From the NCBI GenBank assembly GCA_016765135.1, contig JAESQN010000031.1, positions 1 to 64,000 on the forward strand: 64,000 nucleotides of DNA, in the 5' to 3' direction. The position numbers were made by a program, and so were the translations under genes. This document shows positions 43,141 to 53,671 of this stretch, piece by piece. The notes under the pieces were generated by a model, which did no database searches, was not told where the DNA came from, and saw only the letters and a list, made by a program, of their open reading frames with translations. Numbering within the stretch: position 1 is the stretch's first letter; every line of letters starts with the position of its first letter. This stretch comes from Robiginitomaculum sp. Its GTDB lineage: Bacteria > Pseudomonadota > Alphaproteobacteria > Caulobacterales > Maricaulaceae.

Positions 43141-44088
43141 TTAAATCCCCAATTTCCGCGCCAACGCTTTTGCCAGCTTTTGCGCGCCCTTATTATCTGC
43201 CCCATCGCCCTTATCTGCCCCGTCGCCATGAGCATTTTGTGCAAACTCCAGATATAAATACGGCTCTATAAGCTCCAGCTCTATCAGCAAAAGCCGCCCA
43301 TCATCAGCACGAAGCAAATCCACCCTTGCGTAGAGCGGGGTGAAATCCAGCATATCGAATACGGCCCGGGCTTGTTCGCGCTCTTGCTGGCTGGGCTCGT
43401 ATGGTTCTTCACGGCCGCCGTAAATAGACTGGACGCGGTAATCGCCGTCTTTCGGGCGCTTGACCAGGGCATGGGAGAAGCTGCCTCCGAAATAAAGAAA
43501 CGAATACTCGCCCTCCGTGACCACGCTTTTTAGAAACGGCTGGATCAGCGCACCTTGCGGTGGAAGCTGGTCTTTAGCAGGATATTTGTCGCCTTTCTTG
43601 TACAAAACTTGCCGCCAGGCACCGCCGCCTATGTCCGGCTTAATGACCAATTGCTCACAGCCAAAATCACTAAAGGCACTTTGCACTTCCGCTTCAGAAA
43701 TATGTTCAACTCGGCGCGAGGGGATCGTTGGCGCACCTTGCATAGACAAGTTTTCAAGATAGGATTTATTGATGTTCCACTGGATAATATCAAAACGGTT
43801 ATAAAGTTCTGTACGCTGGCAAATCTGTGCCATAGCCCGTAAAAATTCTTCTTCATTGCTCTCGAAATAATCCCAGACCAACAATGGCAACATAGCATCA
43901 TAATCCGCCGCGACACCCGGAGCATCGCGCCAATTGATAACATCCAGCTCCATACCGTAGGCTGCGAAGGCCGGACGCAATTTGCCAATTTCTTCATCCA
44001 GTTCAAACACGTCCGTGCGCAAATCAGGATGGCCGGGTAGTAAGTTTCCCGACGCCAGTATAGCGATTTTTTTAAGGTTTTTGTTCAT
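43141..44088 (-). CDS. ATP-grasp domain protein
   Basis: 315 aa protein of the glutathione synthetase/RimK-like ATP-grasp superfamily. It has an N-terminal pre-ATP-grasp domain, the Lys-binding VIKPDIGGGAWRQVLYKKG loop and the Mg-binding LLLIELELIEPYLYLEF motif near the C-terminus. Substrate is not known; relatives with this size form peptide-like bonds. The end contains a short tandem repeat encoding GDGAD twice (DNA repeat at about 43190-43229). It converges on the helical-protein operon and is divergent from the PfkB kinase. Confidence 0.82.
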   Translation of the reverse strand: MNKNLKKIAILASGNLLPGHPDLRTDVFELDEEIGKLRPAFAAYGMELDVINWRDAPGVAADYDAMLPLLVWDYFESNEEEFLRAMAQICQRTELYNRFDIIQWNINKSYLENLSMQGAPTIPSRRVEHISEAEVQSAFSDFGCEQLVIKPDIGGGAWRQVLYKKGDKYPAKDQLPPQGALIQPFLKSVVTEGEYSFLYFGGSFSHALVKRPKDGDYRVQSIYGGREEPYEPSQQEREQARAVFDMLDFTPLYARVDLLRADDGRLLLIELELIEPYLYLEFAQNAHGDGADKGDGADNKGAQKLAKALARKLGI

Positions 44089-44191
44089 AGCGCCGCACTA
44101 ACCCAACATCTCCGTGACAGCAAGCCTGTAAATCACTTGCATCCACGCTCGCTCTTTCGTAAAGGCGAGGTGTTTTTATCAGGAGAAAATC

Positions 44192-45199
44192 ATGCAGGTT
44201 AAATATGATGTGCTAGGCATAGGCAATGCCATTATGGATGTGATTGCACCCGTAAGCGATGATGTATTGGTGCGCGAAGAAATCACCAAAGCCTCCATGA
44301 CTTTAATCGACCAGGAGCGAGCTTTACATCTGCACGGCGCATTTAAAACCCACGGCGATAAATTGGTCGAAGATGCAGGTGGCTCCGGCGCCAACACCAT
44401 CGCCGGGATTGCCGCACTGGGCGTCAAGGCCGCTTATATGGGTAAGGTTGCGAATGATGATTTGGGTAAACGGTTTCGAGAAAGCTTAAACGCTGGCGGA
44501 GCGACGGCCTGTCCGCTCCCTTATGCCACGGGCGCGGCGACGGCTCGCTGTCTAATCGCTGTAACACCGGACGGCGAACGCTCTATGAGCACGTTTTTGG
44601 GCGCTAATGTGGAATTTGGGCCGGGCGATATAGACGCTGATATTATCCGCGCATCCGCCGTCACTTACCTTGAGGGTTATTTATTTGACACCAATGATCA
44701 AAAAGCTGCATTCGTCAAAGCCGCCGAAATCGCGAAAGCCGCCGGACGGCAAGTCTCTTTGACATTATCCGATGCATTTTGTGTTGACCGTCACCGGGCG
44801 TCTTTCAAGCAGCTTGTGGATAACCATGTGGATATCCTGTTTGCAAATGAAGCTGAAATTTTATCCCTGTTCGAAACCGACGACCTTACGGACGCTCTAA
44901 GTCGCGTAACCTCTACTGATACCACGGCTTTGATTACACGCTCGGAAAAAGGCTCTTTGGTAAAGCACGGTGGTGATGTGTATGAAATTGCCCCTATACC
45001 TGTGGATAACATCGTCGACACTACAGGCGCCGGCGACCAATATGCCGCCGGCGTATTGGCAGGGCGGGCGCTCGGCATGTCGTGGCAAGACGCCGGACAG
45101 TTGGGAAGTCTGTGCGCCGCAGAGGTCATAACCCATTACGGCGCAAGGCCTGAAACCAATGTTCAAGATTTGGTAAAGGCTGGAACGAAGCAGTTGTAA
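44192..45199 (+). CDS. PfkB-family sugar kinase (adenosine-kinase-like)
   Basis: 335 aa ribokinase/PfkB fold. N-terminal GIGNAIMDVIA, GGSGANTIAGIAALG and the C-terminal DTTGAGDQYAAGVLAG with the catalytic Asp and anion hole. Sequence around AIMDVIA and TMSTFLGAN resembles bacterial adenosine-kinase annotations; other PfkB substrates cannot be excluded. GGAG ribosome-binding site at 44180-44184. Convergent with the pyrimidine operon; no terminator is seen between them. Confidence 0.88.
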   Translation: MQVKYDVLGIGNAIMDVIAPVSDDVLVREEITKASMTLIDQERALHLHGAFKTHGDKLVEDAGGSGANTIAGIAALGVKAAYMGKVANDDLGKRFRESLNAGGATACPLPYATGAATARCLIAVTPDGERSMSTFLGANVEFGPGDIDADIIRASAVTYLEGYLFDTNDQKAAFVKAAEIAKAAGRQVSLTLSDAFCVDRHRASFKQLVDNHVDILFANEAEILSLFETDDLTDALSRVTSTDTTALITRSEKGSLVKHGGDVYEIAPIPVDNIVDTTGAGDQYAAGVLAGRALGMSWQDAGQLGSLCAAEVITHYGARPETNVQDLVKAGTKQL

Positions 45200-45226
45200 C
45201 GCCCCCAAACTCCGTTCAACTACAGC

Positions 45227-48098
<2,872 letters not shown>

Positions 48099-48123
48099 GG
48101 CATTCCTTTTAATATCTTTTAAA

Positions 48124-48556
48124 CTGTCATCCCGGCCAAGCTGCTCTTGCGGCCCTCTATATATAGAGAGTGGGCCTGGACCTCGTACTTCCCACAAATT
48201 CAAGGTTCAAGGTTAATGCCAATCCTCTGCCAAATCTTCCCAATTTGGATTGCGCTCTTCAACCAATTTATTCTTCCAAACCCTGCGCCATCTTTTCAGG
48301 CCTTTCTCCCAATCAATCGCGGCCAATATATCATCCATGGGTTCATAATATACCAACATAAAAACCTTGCATTTATTGACGTGTTTGGAACCTATCTCGT
48401 TTTTATGCTCCCAAACCCGACCTTCAATATTATTTGTTACGCCCACATAAAACGCCCCACCTTTGCGGCTGGCCATCATATAGACAAAATATTCTTTCGC
48501 TGGCATCTAATGAATACTGCAAACCACGAGGTCCCGGGTCAAGCCCGGGATGACAG
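48124..48556. mobile_element. 433-bp cassette with 12-bp terminal inverted repeats carrying a GIY-YIG gene
   Basis: Left end CTGTCATCCCGG (48124-48135) and right end CCGGGATGACAG (48545-48556) are perfect inverted repeats. A second inner pair, GACCTCGT (48179-48186) and ACGAGGTC (48526-48533), is also inverted. Left internal sequence has a GGCCC/GGGCC hairpin around 48151-48176 and the right end a CCCGGG-TCAAG-CCCGGG palindrome. The structure resembles mobile palindromic repeats with an embedded nuclease gene. The cassette lies inside the pyrimidine operon between the ureidopropionase and permease genes. Confidence 0.6.
48213..48506 (-). CDS. GIY-YIG nuclease-superfamily protein
   Basis: 97 aa. 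The catalytic motif is FVYMMASRKGGAFYVGVTNN (GIY-YIG core in the form VYM...FYVG), followed by GRVWEHKNEIGSKHVNKCK (Arg and Glu context) and the conserved end EERNPNWEDLAEDW. Small stand-alone GIY-YIG proteins of this type are abundant and mostly of unknown role. It is flanked by inverted repeats (48124-48556) that suggest mobility, and its position splits an otherwise tight operon. Confidence 0.88.
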   Translation of the reverse strand: MPAKEYFVYMMASRKGGAFYVGVTNNIEGRVWEHKNEIGSKHVNKCKVFMLVYYEPMDDILAAIDWEKGLKRWRRVWKNKLVEERNPNWEDLAEDWH

Positions 48557-48582
48557 GTTTGTATTATTTCCCGCCAAACCAA

Positions 48583-49452
48583 TCACTCACTCTCCACCAG
48601 TTTCCCATATGCATCCGGGCGGCGGTCGCGGAAAAACTGCCAGAGATTTCGGACTTCTTTTACCATGGACATGTCCATGTCGTGGATGAGAAGTTCGTCT
48701 TGGTCGCGGCTCGCTTCTTTCTCTATTTGGCCGCGCGGGTTTACAAAATAGCTCTGGCCGTAAAACTCGCCGATGTCCCAAGGCTGCTCGCGGCCCACCC
48801 GGTTGATGGCCCCGATATAACAGCCGTTGGCGGCGGCGGAAGCGGGTTGTTCCAGCTTCCATAAATATTCCGACAAGCCCGCCACGGTGGCGGACGGATT
48901 GACGATATATTCGGCTCCGTTTAGTGCCAGCGCCCGCCAGCCTTCGGGGAAATGGCGGTCATAGCAAATATAGACGCCGAGCTTACAATATTTAGTTTTA
49001 AACACCGGCCAGTTCGATTTGCCCGGTTTAAAGAAAAACTTCTCCCAAAACCCCGAAACCTGCGGGATATGGGTCTTGCGGTATTTACCCAGATATGTCC
49101 CGTCTGCATCAATCACGGCGGCGGTGTTGTAATAAATCCCCGTCACATCATCGGCCTCATAAATAGGCACCACAATCACCATATCATATTTCTTGGCATA
49201 TTTTTGCATCAGCTTCGTCGTCGGGCCGTCAGGAATAGACTCCGCCGCATCGAACCATTTCACATCCTGGCTCGGGCAGAAATAAGGCTGGGTGAACACC
49301 TCCTGGAAACATAAAACCTGCACGCCCTTCTCGCCCGCCTCTTCGATATACGGGATATGCGCCGCAATCATCGCCTTGGTAATTTCAGCCGGTGATTTAT
49401 CGGTACTTTCTTTCAGGGCCATCTGAATGAGCCCGCCTCTTAATTTCGTCAT
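48583..49452 (-). CDS. Beta-ureidopropionase / N-carbamoyl amidase (nitrilase family)
   Basis: Third step of the pathway: hydrolysis of N-carbamoyl-beta-alanine to beta-alanine, CO2 and ammonia. 289 aa with the Glu-Lys-Cys triad in VLCFQEVFTQPYF, KYRKTHIPQVSGFWEK and VYICYDRHFPEGWRALAL. Closely related to N-carbamoylputrescine amidase, but operon context decides for beta-ureidopropionase. It starts 9 nt after the aminotransferase gene. Confidence 0.92.
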   Translation of the reverse strand: MTKLRGGLIQMALKESTDKSPAEITKAMIAAHIPYIEEAGEKGVQVLCFQEVFTQPYFCPSQDVKWFDAAESIPDGPTTKLMQKYAKKYDMVIVVPIYEADDVTGIYYNTAAVIDADGTYLGKYRKTHIPQVSGFWEKFFFKPGKSNWPVFKTKYCKLGVYICYDRHFPEGWRALALNGAEYIVNPSATVAGLSEYLWKLEQPASAAANGCYIGAINRVGREQPWDIGEFYGQSYFVNPRGQIEKEASRDQDELLIHDMDMSMVKEVRNLWQFFRDRRPDAYGKLVESE

Positions 49453-49461
49453 GTCTAACTC

Positions 49462-50799
49462 CTAATCAATAGTTTTTAAAATATCGCGCATGGTTTCAAA
49501 CATAAAGTCTATATGGGCTTTCTCGATAATTAGCGGCGGTGAGAAGGCGATGATGTCGCCTGTGGTGCGGATGAGCAGGCCTTTATCGTAAGCTTTTAAG
49601 AAAGCATCTGTTGCTCGTTTGGTCACCTTGTCGGGAATGGATTCCAACTCTACCGCACCTATCAACCCCATATTGCGAATATCTATGACATGAGGCAGGC
49701 CGCGCAAAGAATGCACGGCATCTTCCCAATATGACCAAAGCTTGGTGCCTTTGTAAAATAAGTCCTGCTCTTCATAAGTGTCGAGCGTGGCGAGTGCGGC
49801 GGCGCAGGCCATGGGATTGCCGCCGTAAGTATAGCCGTGAAACAGCTCGATCAATTCCTCCGGGCCTTGCATGAATGCGTCGTAAACGTGATCATGGGCG
49901 AACACCGCGCCCATGGGGATAACGCCGTTGGCGATGGCCTTGGCCGTGCAAACAATGTCGGCTTCGACACCAAAATAATTGGACGCAAACGGCTTGCCCA
50001 TACGGCCAAACCCGGTGATCACTTCATCCCAAATCAATAAAATACCGTGCTTTTTCGTAATGGCCCGCAACCGCTCCAAATAACCTTTAGGCGGCATAAT
50101 GACGCCCGCAGACCCTGCGATTGGCTCGACGATCACGGCGGCGATGGTGGACGGGTCGTGCAGTTCGCACAGGCGTTCCAAATCATCGGCCAGATACGCC
50201 CCGTGTTCGGGCTGGCCTTTGGTGAACAGGTTTTCTTCGATGCCGTGGGTGTGGCGCAGATGGTCTACGCCTGCGACCAATGTCCCAAACATTTTGCGGT
50301 TGGCGGGCATGCCGCCCACGGACATGCCGCCAAAATTTACGCCGTGATAGCCTTTCTCGCGACCAATAAGACGGGTACGGTGACCTTCGCCCCTTGCCCG
50401 GTGATAGGCGATGGCTATTTTGAGCGCCGTCTCGACACTCTCGGAACCTGAATTGGTAAAAAATATGTGATTGAGATCACCCGGCATAATGCCTTTGAGA
50501 CGATTGGCCAATTCAAAGGCTTTGGGGTGGCCTATCTGAAAGCCGGGAGAATAGTCAAGCTCTGCCACTTGCTCTTGAATAGCCTTAACAATGCGCGGCT
50601 GGTTATGACCTGCATTACAGCACCAAAGCCCGGAAATACCGTCCATAACCTGGCGGCCATCATGGGTCGTATAATACATGCCGTCAGCGGCAACAAACAA
50701 GCGCGGGTTTTTCTTAAAGGCCCGGTTGGGGGTAAATCCCATCCAATAGGCTTCCATATCATTGGGCAAGGGCGTTTTCGTGGTTAAGGGCGCTTTCAT
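49462..50799 (-). CDS. Class III aminotransferase, probable beta-alanine:pyruvate transaminase
   Basis: 445 aa from the ATG at 50797-50799. Class III PLP aminotransferase with IFFTNSGSESVETALKIAIA, YHGVNFGGMSVGG, IWDEVITGFGRMG (cofactor Asp) and the Lys-containing CTAKAIANGVIPMGAV. The length and the motif TYGGNPMACAAALATL match omega-amino-acid:pyruvate transaminases. In this operon it should remove the amino group of beta-alanine or beta-aminoisobutyrate. An in-frame upstream extension to 50826 overlaps preA. Confidence 0.9.
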   Translation of the reverse strand: MKAPLTTKTPLPNDMEAYWMGFTPNRAFKKNPRLFVAADGMYYTTHDGRQVMDGISGLWCCNAGHNQPRIVKAIQEQVAELDYSPGFQIGHPKAFELANRLKGIMPGDLNHIFFTNSGSESVETALKIAIAYHRARGEGHRTRLIGREKGYHGVNFGGMSVGGMPANRKMFGTLVAGVDHLRHTHGIEENLFTKGQPEHGAYLADDLERLCELHDPSTIAAVIVEPIAGSAGVIMPPKGYLERLRAITKKHGILLIWDEVITGFGRMGKPFASNYFGVEADIVCTAKAIANGVIPMGAVFAHDHVYDAFMQGPEELIELFHGYTYGGNPMACAAALATLDTYEEQDLFYKGTKLWSYWEDAVHSLRGLPHVIDIRNMGLIGAVELESIPDKVTKRATDAFLKAYDKGLLIRTTGDIIAFSPPLIIEKAHIDFMFETMRDILKTID

Positions 50800-50803
50800 A
50801 GTA

Positions 50804-52075
50804 TCACTCCGCAACTCGCGTAACATTTTTAGGGTGGTTTGGCCATGTCACATAAGGCAGGCCATTATCCACCGGCTCCATAGTGATGCAATCAGGCACC
50901 GGGCAAACATGCTGACATAAATTACAGCCGACACACTCGGCATCGATCACCGTAAATTCCCGGCCCGCATCCGTCGTTTCTATTATAATGGCCTGATGGG
51001 AAGTATCCTCACAAACAATATGACACCGCCCGCACTCGATACATTTGTCATTATCTATCTTGGCTTTAAGGTCGTAATTCATGTTTAGATCATTCCAGTT
51101 GACCGTATTTGGCAAGGCCTTGCCGCGAAAGTCCTCTATGGATTTATAACCTTTGGCATCCATAAAATCTGAAAGTCCTTCGTTCAAGTCTTCGATGATT
51201 TTAAAGCCGTAGAGCATGGCAGCGGTGCAAACCTGTAAAGCATTGGCACCAAGCGCAATAAATTCGGCGGCGTCGCGCCAAGTCGTGATCCCGCCAATGG
51301 CAGAAATATCCAAACCTTGGGTTTCTGCTGTGCGGGCAATTTCCGCAACCATGTGCAGGGCAATCGGCTTGACGGCACTGCCGCAATACCCGCCGTGGGT
51401 GCCCTTGCCATCAACCGTGGGCGTTGGCGCCATAGCGTCCAAATCAACACTCGTGATGGAGTTTACCGTATTGATCAGGGCGACGGCGTGCGCGCCGCCT
51501 TTCAGCGCCGCTTCTGCGGGCAGTAAAATATCCGTGGTGTTGGGGGTAAGTTTTGTGAACACCGGAATATCGACAACTTCGCGCACCCAACGCGTGGTGT
51601 TTTCCACAAGCTCCGGCACTTGACCGATAGCCGACCCCATACCGCGCTCGCACATGCCGTGGGGGCAACCGAGATTAAGTTCGATGCCGTGCACGCCAGA
51701 ATTTGCGATTTTTATGGCCAGCTCTTGCCATAATTCTTTTTCCACCGGGGCCATCATAGAGCCGATAATAATCCTGTCAGGCCAGTTCTTACGCACCTGC
51801 TCTATTTCGCGAAGGTTCACCTCTAATGGCCGATCAGAAATCAGCTCAATATTATTGATGCCAATAATTCCCCGGTCCAAATCTTTGTGAACGCCATATC
51901 TCGACGACACATTGACCACGGGCGGATCAACGCCCAGCGTCTTCCACACCACACCGCCCCAGCCAGCCGCAAATGCGCGTTCTACATTATACTTTTTGTC
52001 CGTAGGCGGGGCAGAGGCCAGCCAAAATGGGTTGATGCTTTCTATGCCTGCAATGGTACATCTAAGATCAGCCAT
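50804..52075 (-). CDS. preA: NAD-dependent dihydropyrimidine dehydrogenase subunit PreA
   Basis: 423 aa. N-terminal FMN-binding TIM barrel of the dihydroorotate-dehydrogenase type (GVHGIELNLGCPHGMCERGMG, VFTKLTPNTTDIL) and C-terminal ferredoxin domain with two 4Fe-4S motifs, CIECGRCHIVCE and CVGCNLCQHVCPVPDC. It reduces uracil/thymine to dihydro forms together with PreT. The ATG directly follows the preT stop (TAAATG). Confidence 0.95.
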   Translation of the reverse strand: MADLRCTIAGIESINPFWLASAPPTDKKYNVERAFAAGWGGVVWKTLGVDPPVVNVSSRYGVHKDLDRGIIGINNIELISDRPLEVNLREIEQVRKNWPDRIIIGSMMAPVEKELWQELAIKIANSGVHGIELNLGCPHGMCERGMGSAIGQVPELVENTTRWVREVVDIPVFTKLTPNTTDILLPAEAALKGGAHAVALINTVNSITSVDLDAMAPTPTVDGKGTHGGYCGSAVKPIALHMVAEIARTAETQGLDISAIGGITTWRDAAEFIALGANALQVCTAAMLYGFKIIEDLNEGLSDFMDAKGYKSIEDFRGKALPNTVNWNDLNMNYDLKAKIDNDKCIECGRCHIVCEDTSHQAIIIETTDAGREFTVIDAECVGCNLCQHVCPVPDCITMEPVDNGLPYVTWPNHPKNVTRVAE

Positions 52076-53413
52076 TTATGCCTCCAACATTGCGTGAATT
52101 GCCTGCGCAGATTTTTTACCGTCCGCAACCGCTTGCACGGTTAAGTCTTCGCCGGATTTGATACAGTCGCCGCCCGCATATACGCCAGGTCGTGAAGTCA
52201 ACCCGTATGCATCTACTACGATTTTCCCGTGCTCTATTTTGAGACCCGTCAAATCATCAGACACCAATGTTTGCCCGACGGCTTTATAAACCCTGTCCGC
52301 ATTCACATATAACCTGTCTAGGCTACCCGTAAGCACGCCGTCAACAAGGCGCATACATTCGAACTCTACGGATTGGGCACGGCCTTCGCCCAAAATAGCG
52401 AGCGGACTAACCCAGTGTTTGATAACAACACCGTTGGTCGCGGCCAGGTCTTGCTCCCACTCTGTCGCACCCATTTGAGACGGCCCGCGCCGATAAGCCA
52501 AGGTCACATTCTCAGCGCCCAAACGCTTGGCCTGCACGGCCGCATCAATAGCCGTATTGCCGCCGCCAATAATAACAACATCATTACCAGGGTTAAGTTT
52601 AGACAGATCGCCCGCCTGGCGAATGGCTTCAATGAAATCCAATGCATTTGATACCCCGTCCAGTTCTTCCCCCTCTATACCAAGCGCACGGGGATTGGTG
52701 ACACCAATGCCAATAAATACGGCACCGTGTTTTTCTTGTAGGTCTCCCAAGGAGAAATTCCGGCCAAGGGCTTGACCATTTTTAATGTCTATACCGCCTA
52801 TACCCAAAATAAATTCTACCTCCTTCGCGGCAAAATCATCTGCCATCTTATAGGCAGCAAGCCCGTATTCATTAAGCCCGCCCGCTTTGGGTTTAGCCTC
52901 ATAGACGGTGACATTATGACCACGAAGCGCCAGTTCATGAGCGCAGGCAAGGCCCGCCGGGCCGGCGCCTATTACACCAATGGTTTTACCTGTTGGCGCG
53001 GCGCGTACAAAAGGGTGGACTGTCGCCGTGTCCATAAGATGATCTACGGCACGGCGTTGCAAGGCACCGATTTCAATGGGCCTTAGCTCGCCGGTATTGA
53101 GCACACATTTTTCTTCGCACAATATTTCTGTCGGGCAGGCCCGGGCGCAAGTTCCGCCCATAATATTGGCGGACAAAATAGTCTTGGCCGCACCAGTGAC
53201 ATTTTCCGTCGCTATTTGGCGAATAAATTTCGGAATATCGATCGCCGTAGGACACGCCGTAACGCAAGGCGCATCATAACAAAACAAACAACGGCTCGCC
53301 TCTACGTGTACTTGCTGTGCATTTAAGGGCGGATGTAAATCGCTAAAATTATCAGCGATTTCTCGTGCTGATAACTTTCCGCCCCCCTGGCTGTGAACTA
53401 GACGTTCTCCCAT
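52076..53413 (-). CDS. preT: NAD-dependent dihydropyrimidine dehydrogenase subunit PreT
   Basis: 445 aa. Glutamate-synthase small-subunit-like protein: N-terminal helical domain with Cys clusters (CLFCYDAPC, CPTAIDIPKFIRQ, GGTCARACPTEILCEEKC), FAD-binding GVIGAGPAGLACAHELALRG and NAD-binding VVIIGGGNTAIDAAVQAKRLG. Takes electrons from NADH and passes them to PreA. First gene of the pyrimidine operon. A potential structured leader lies upstream (53504-53620). Confidence 0.95.
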   Translation of the reverse strand: MGERLVHSQGGGKLSAREIADNFSDLHPPLNAQQVHVEASRCLFCYDAPCVTACPTAIDIPKFIRQIATENVTGAAKTILSANIMGGTCARACPTEILCEEKCVLNTGELRPIEIGALQRRAVDHLMDTATVHPFVRAAPTGKTIGVIGAGPAGLACAHELALRGHNVTVYEAKPKAGGLNEYGLAAYKMADDFAAKEVEFILGIGGIDIKNGQALGRNFSLGDLQEKHGAVFIGIGVTNPRALGIEGEELDGVSNALDFIEAIRQAGDLSKLNPGNDVVIIGGGNTAIDAAVQAKRLGAENVTLAYRRGPSQMGATEWEQDLAATNGVVIKHWVSPLAILGEGRAQSVEFECMRLVDGVLTGSLDRLYVNADRVYKAVGQTLVSDDLTGLKIEHGKIVVDAYGLTSRPGVYAGGDCIKSGEDLTVQAVADGKKSAQAIHAMLEA

Positions 53414-53503
53414 TTACCCTCCTGGTATTATCAAAAATGTCATATTGTTAGCTAGTCTATAATTTTATGTTATCAAAATAACGATATGTTTTCAAGCGAT
53501 CCA

Positions 53504-53603
53504 TCTCCCTATACACTGAGGCAGATATCTGGCGGCCCTGGCTCGTAACAATCTTGGTCCGCTATGCCGGGCGACACCGAAAGCTCAGAGGCCGACCGGG
53601 AGA
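53504..53603 (-). ncRNA. Potential structured leader/RNA upstream of preT
   Basis: Three nested helices: TCTCCC/GGGAGA (53504-53509 with 53598-53603), CTGAG/CTCAG near 53515-53519 and 53584-53588, and GCCC(T)GGC/GCCGGGC inside. On the minus strand a TTGACA hexamer (53643-53648) precedes it, with a weak CTTACG -10 at 17 bp. This would give a leader of about 200 nt for preT. No known riboswitch class is recognised; a stand-alone small RNA is equally possible. Confidence 0.35.
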
Positions 53604-53642
53604 CTCTCAAAGGCACCACCGTAAGTGTGAAGACTTAAGCTG

Positions 53643-53648
53643 TGTCAA
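53643..53648 (-). promoter_or_regulatory. Candidate -35 element (TTGACA) facing preT
   Basis: TTGACA on the minus strand with a poor -10 (CTTACG) at 53620-53625, 17 bp away. Predicted start near 53613, upstream of the structured region and the pyrimidine operon. The match is good only at -35. Confidence 0.35.
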
Positions 53649-53671
53649 AACTTTGCCAGTTTTATTCAGTT

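Noticed and set aside
53504-53603. 6S RNA or SRP RNA identity for the nested-helix region
   Set aside because: The rod-like shape is suggestive, but length and conserved loops do not match what I know of those RNAs.
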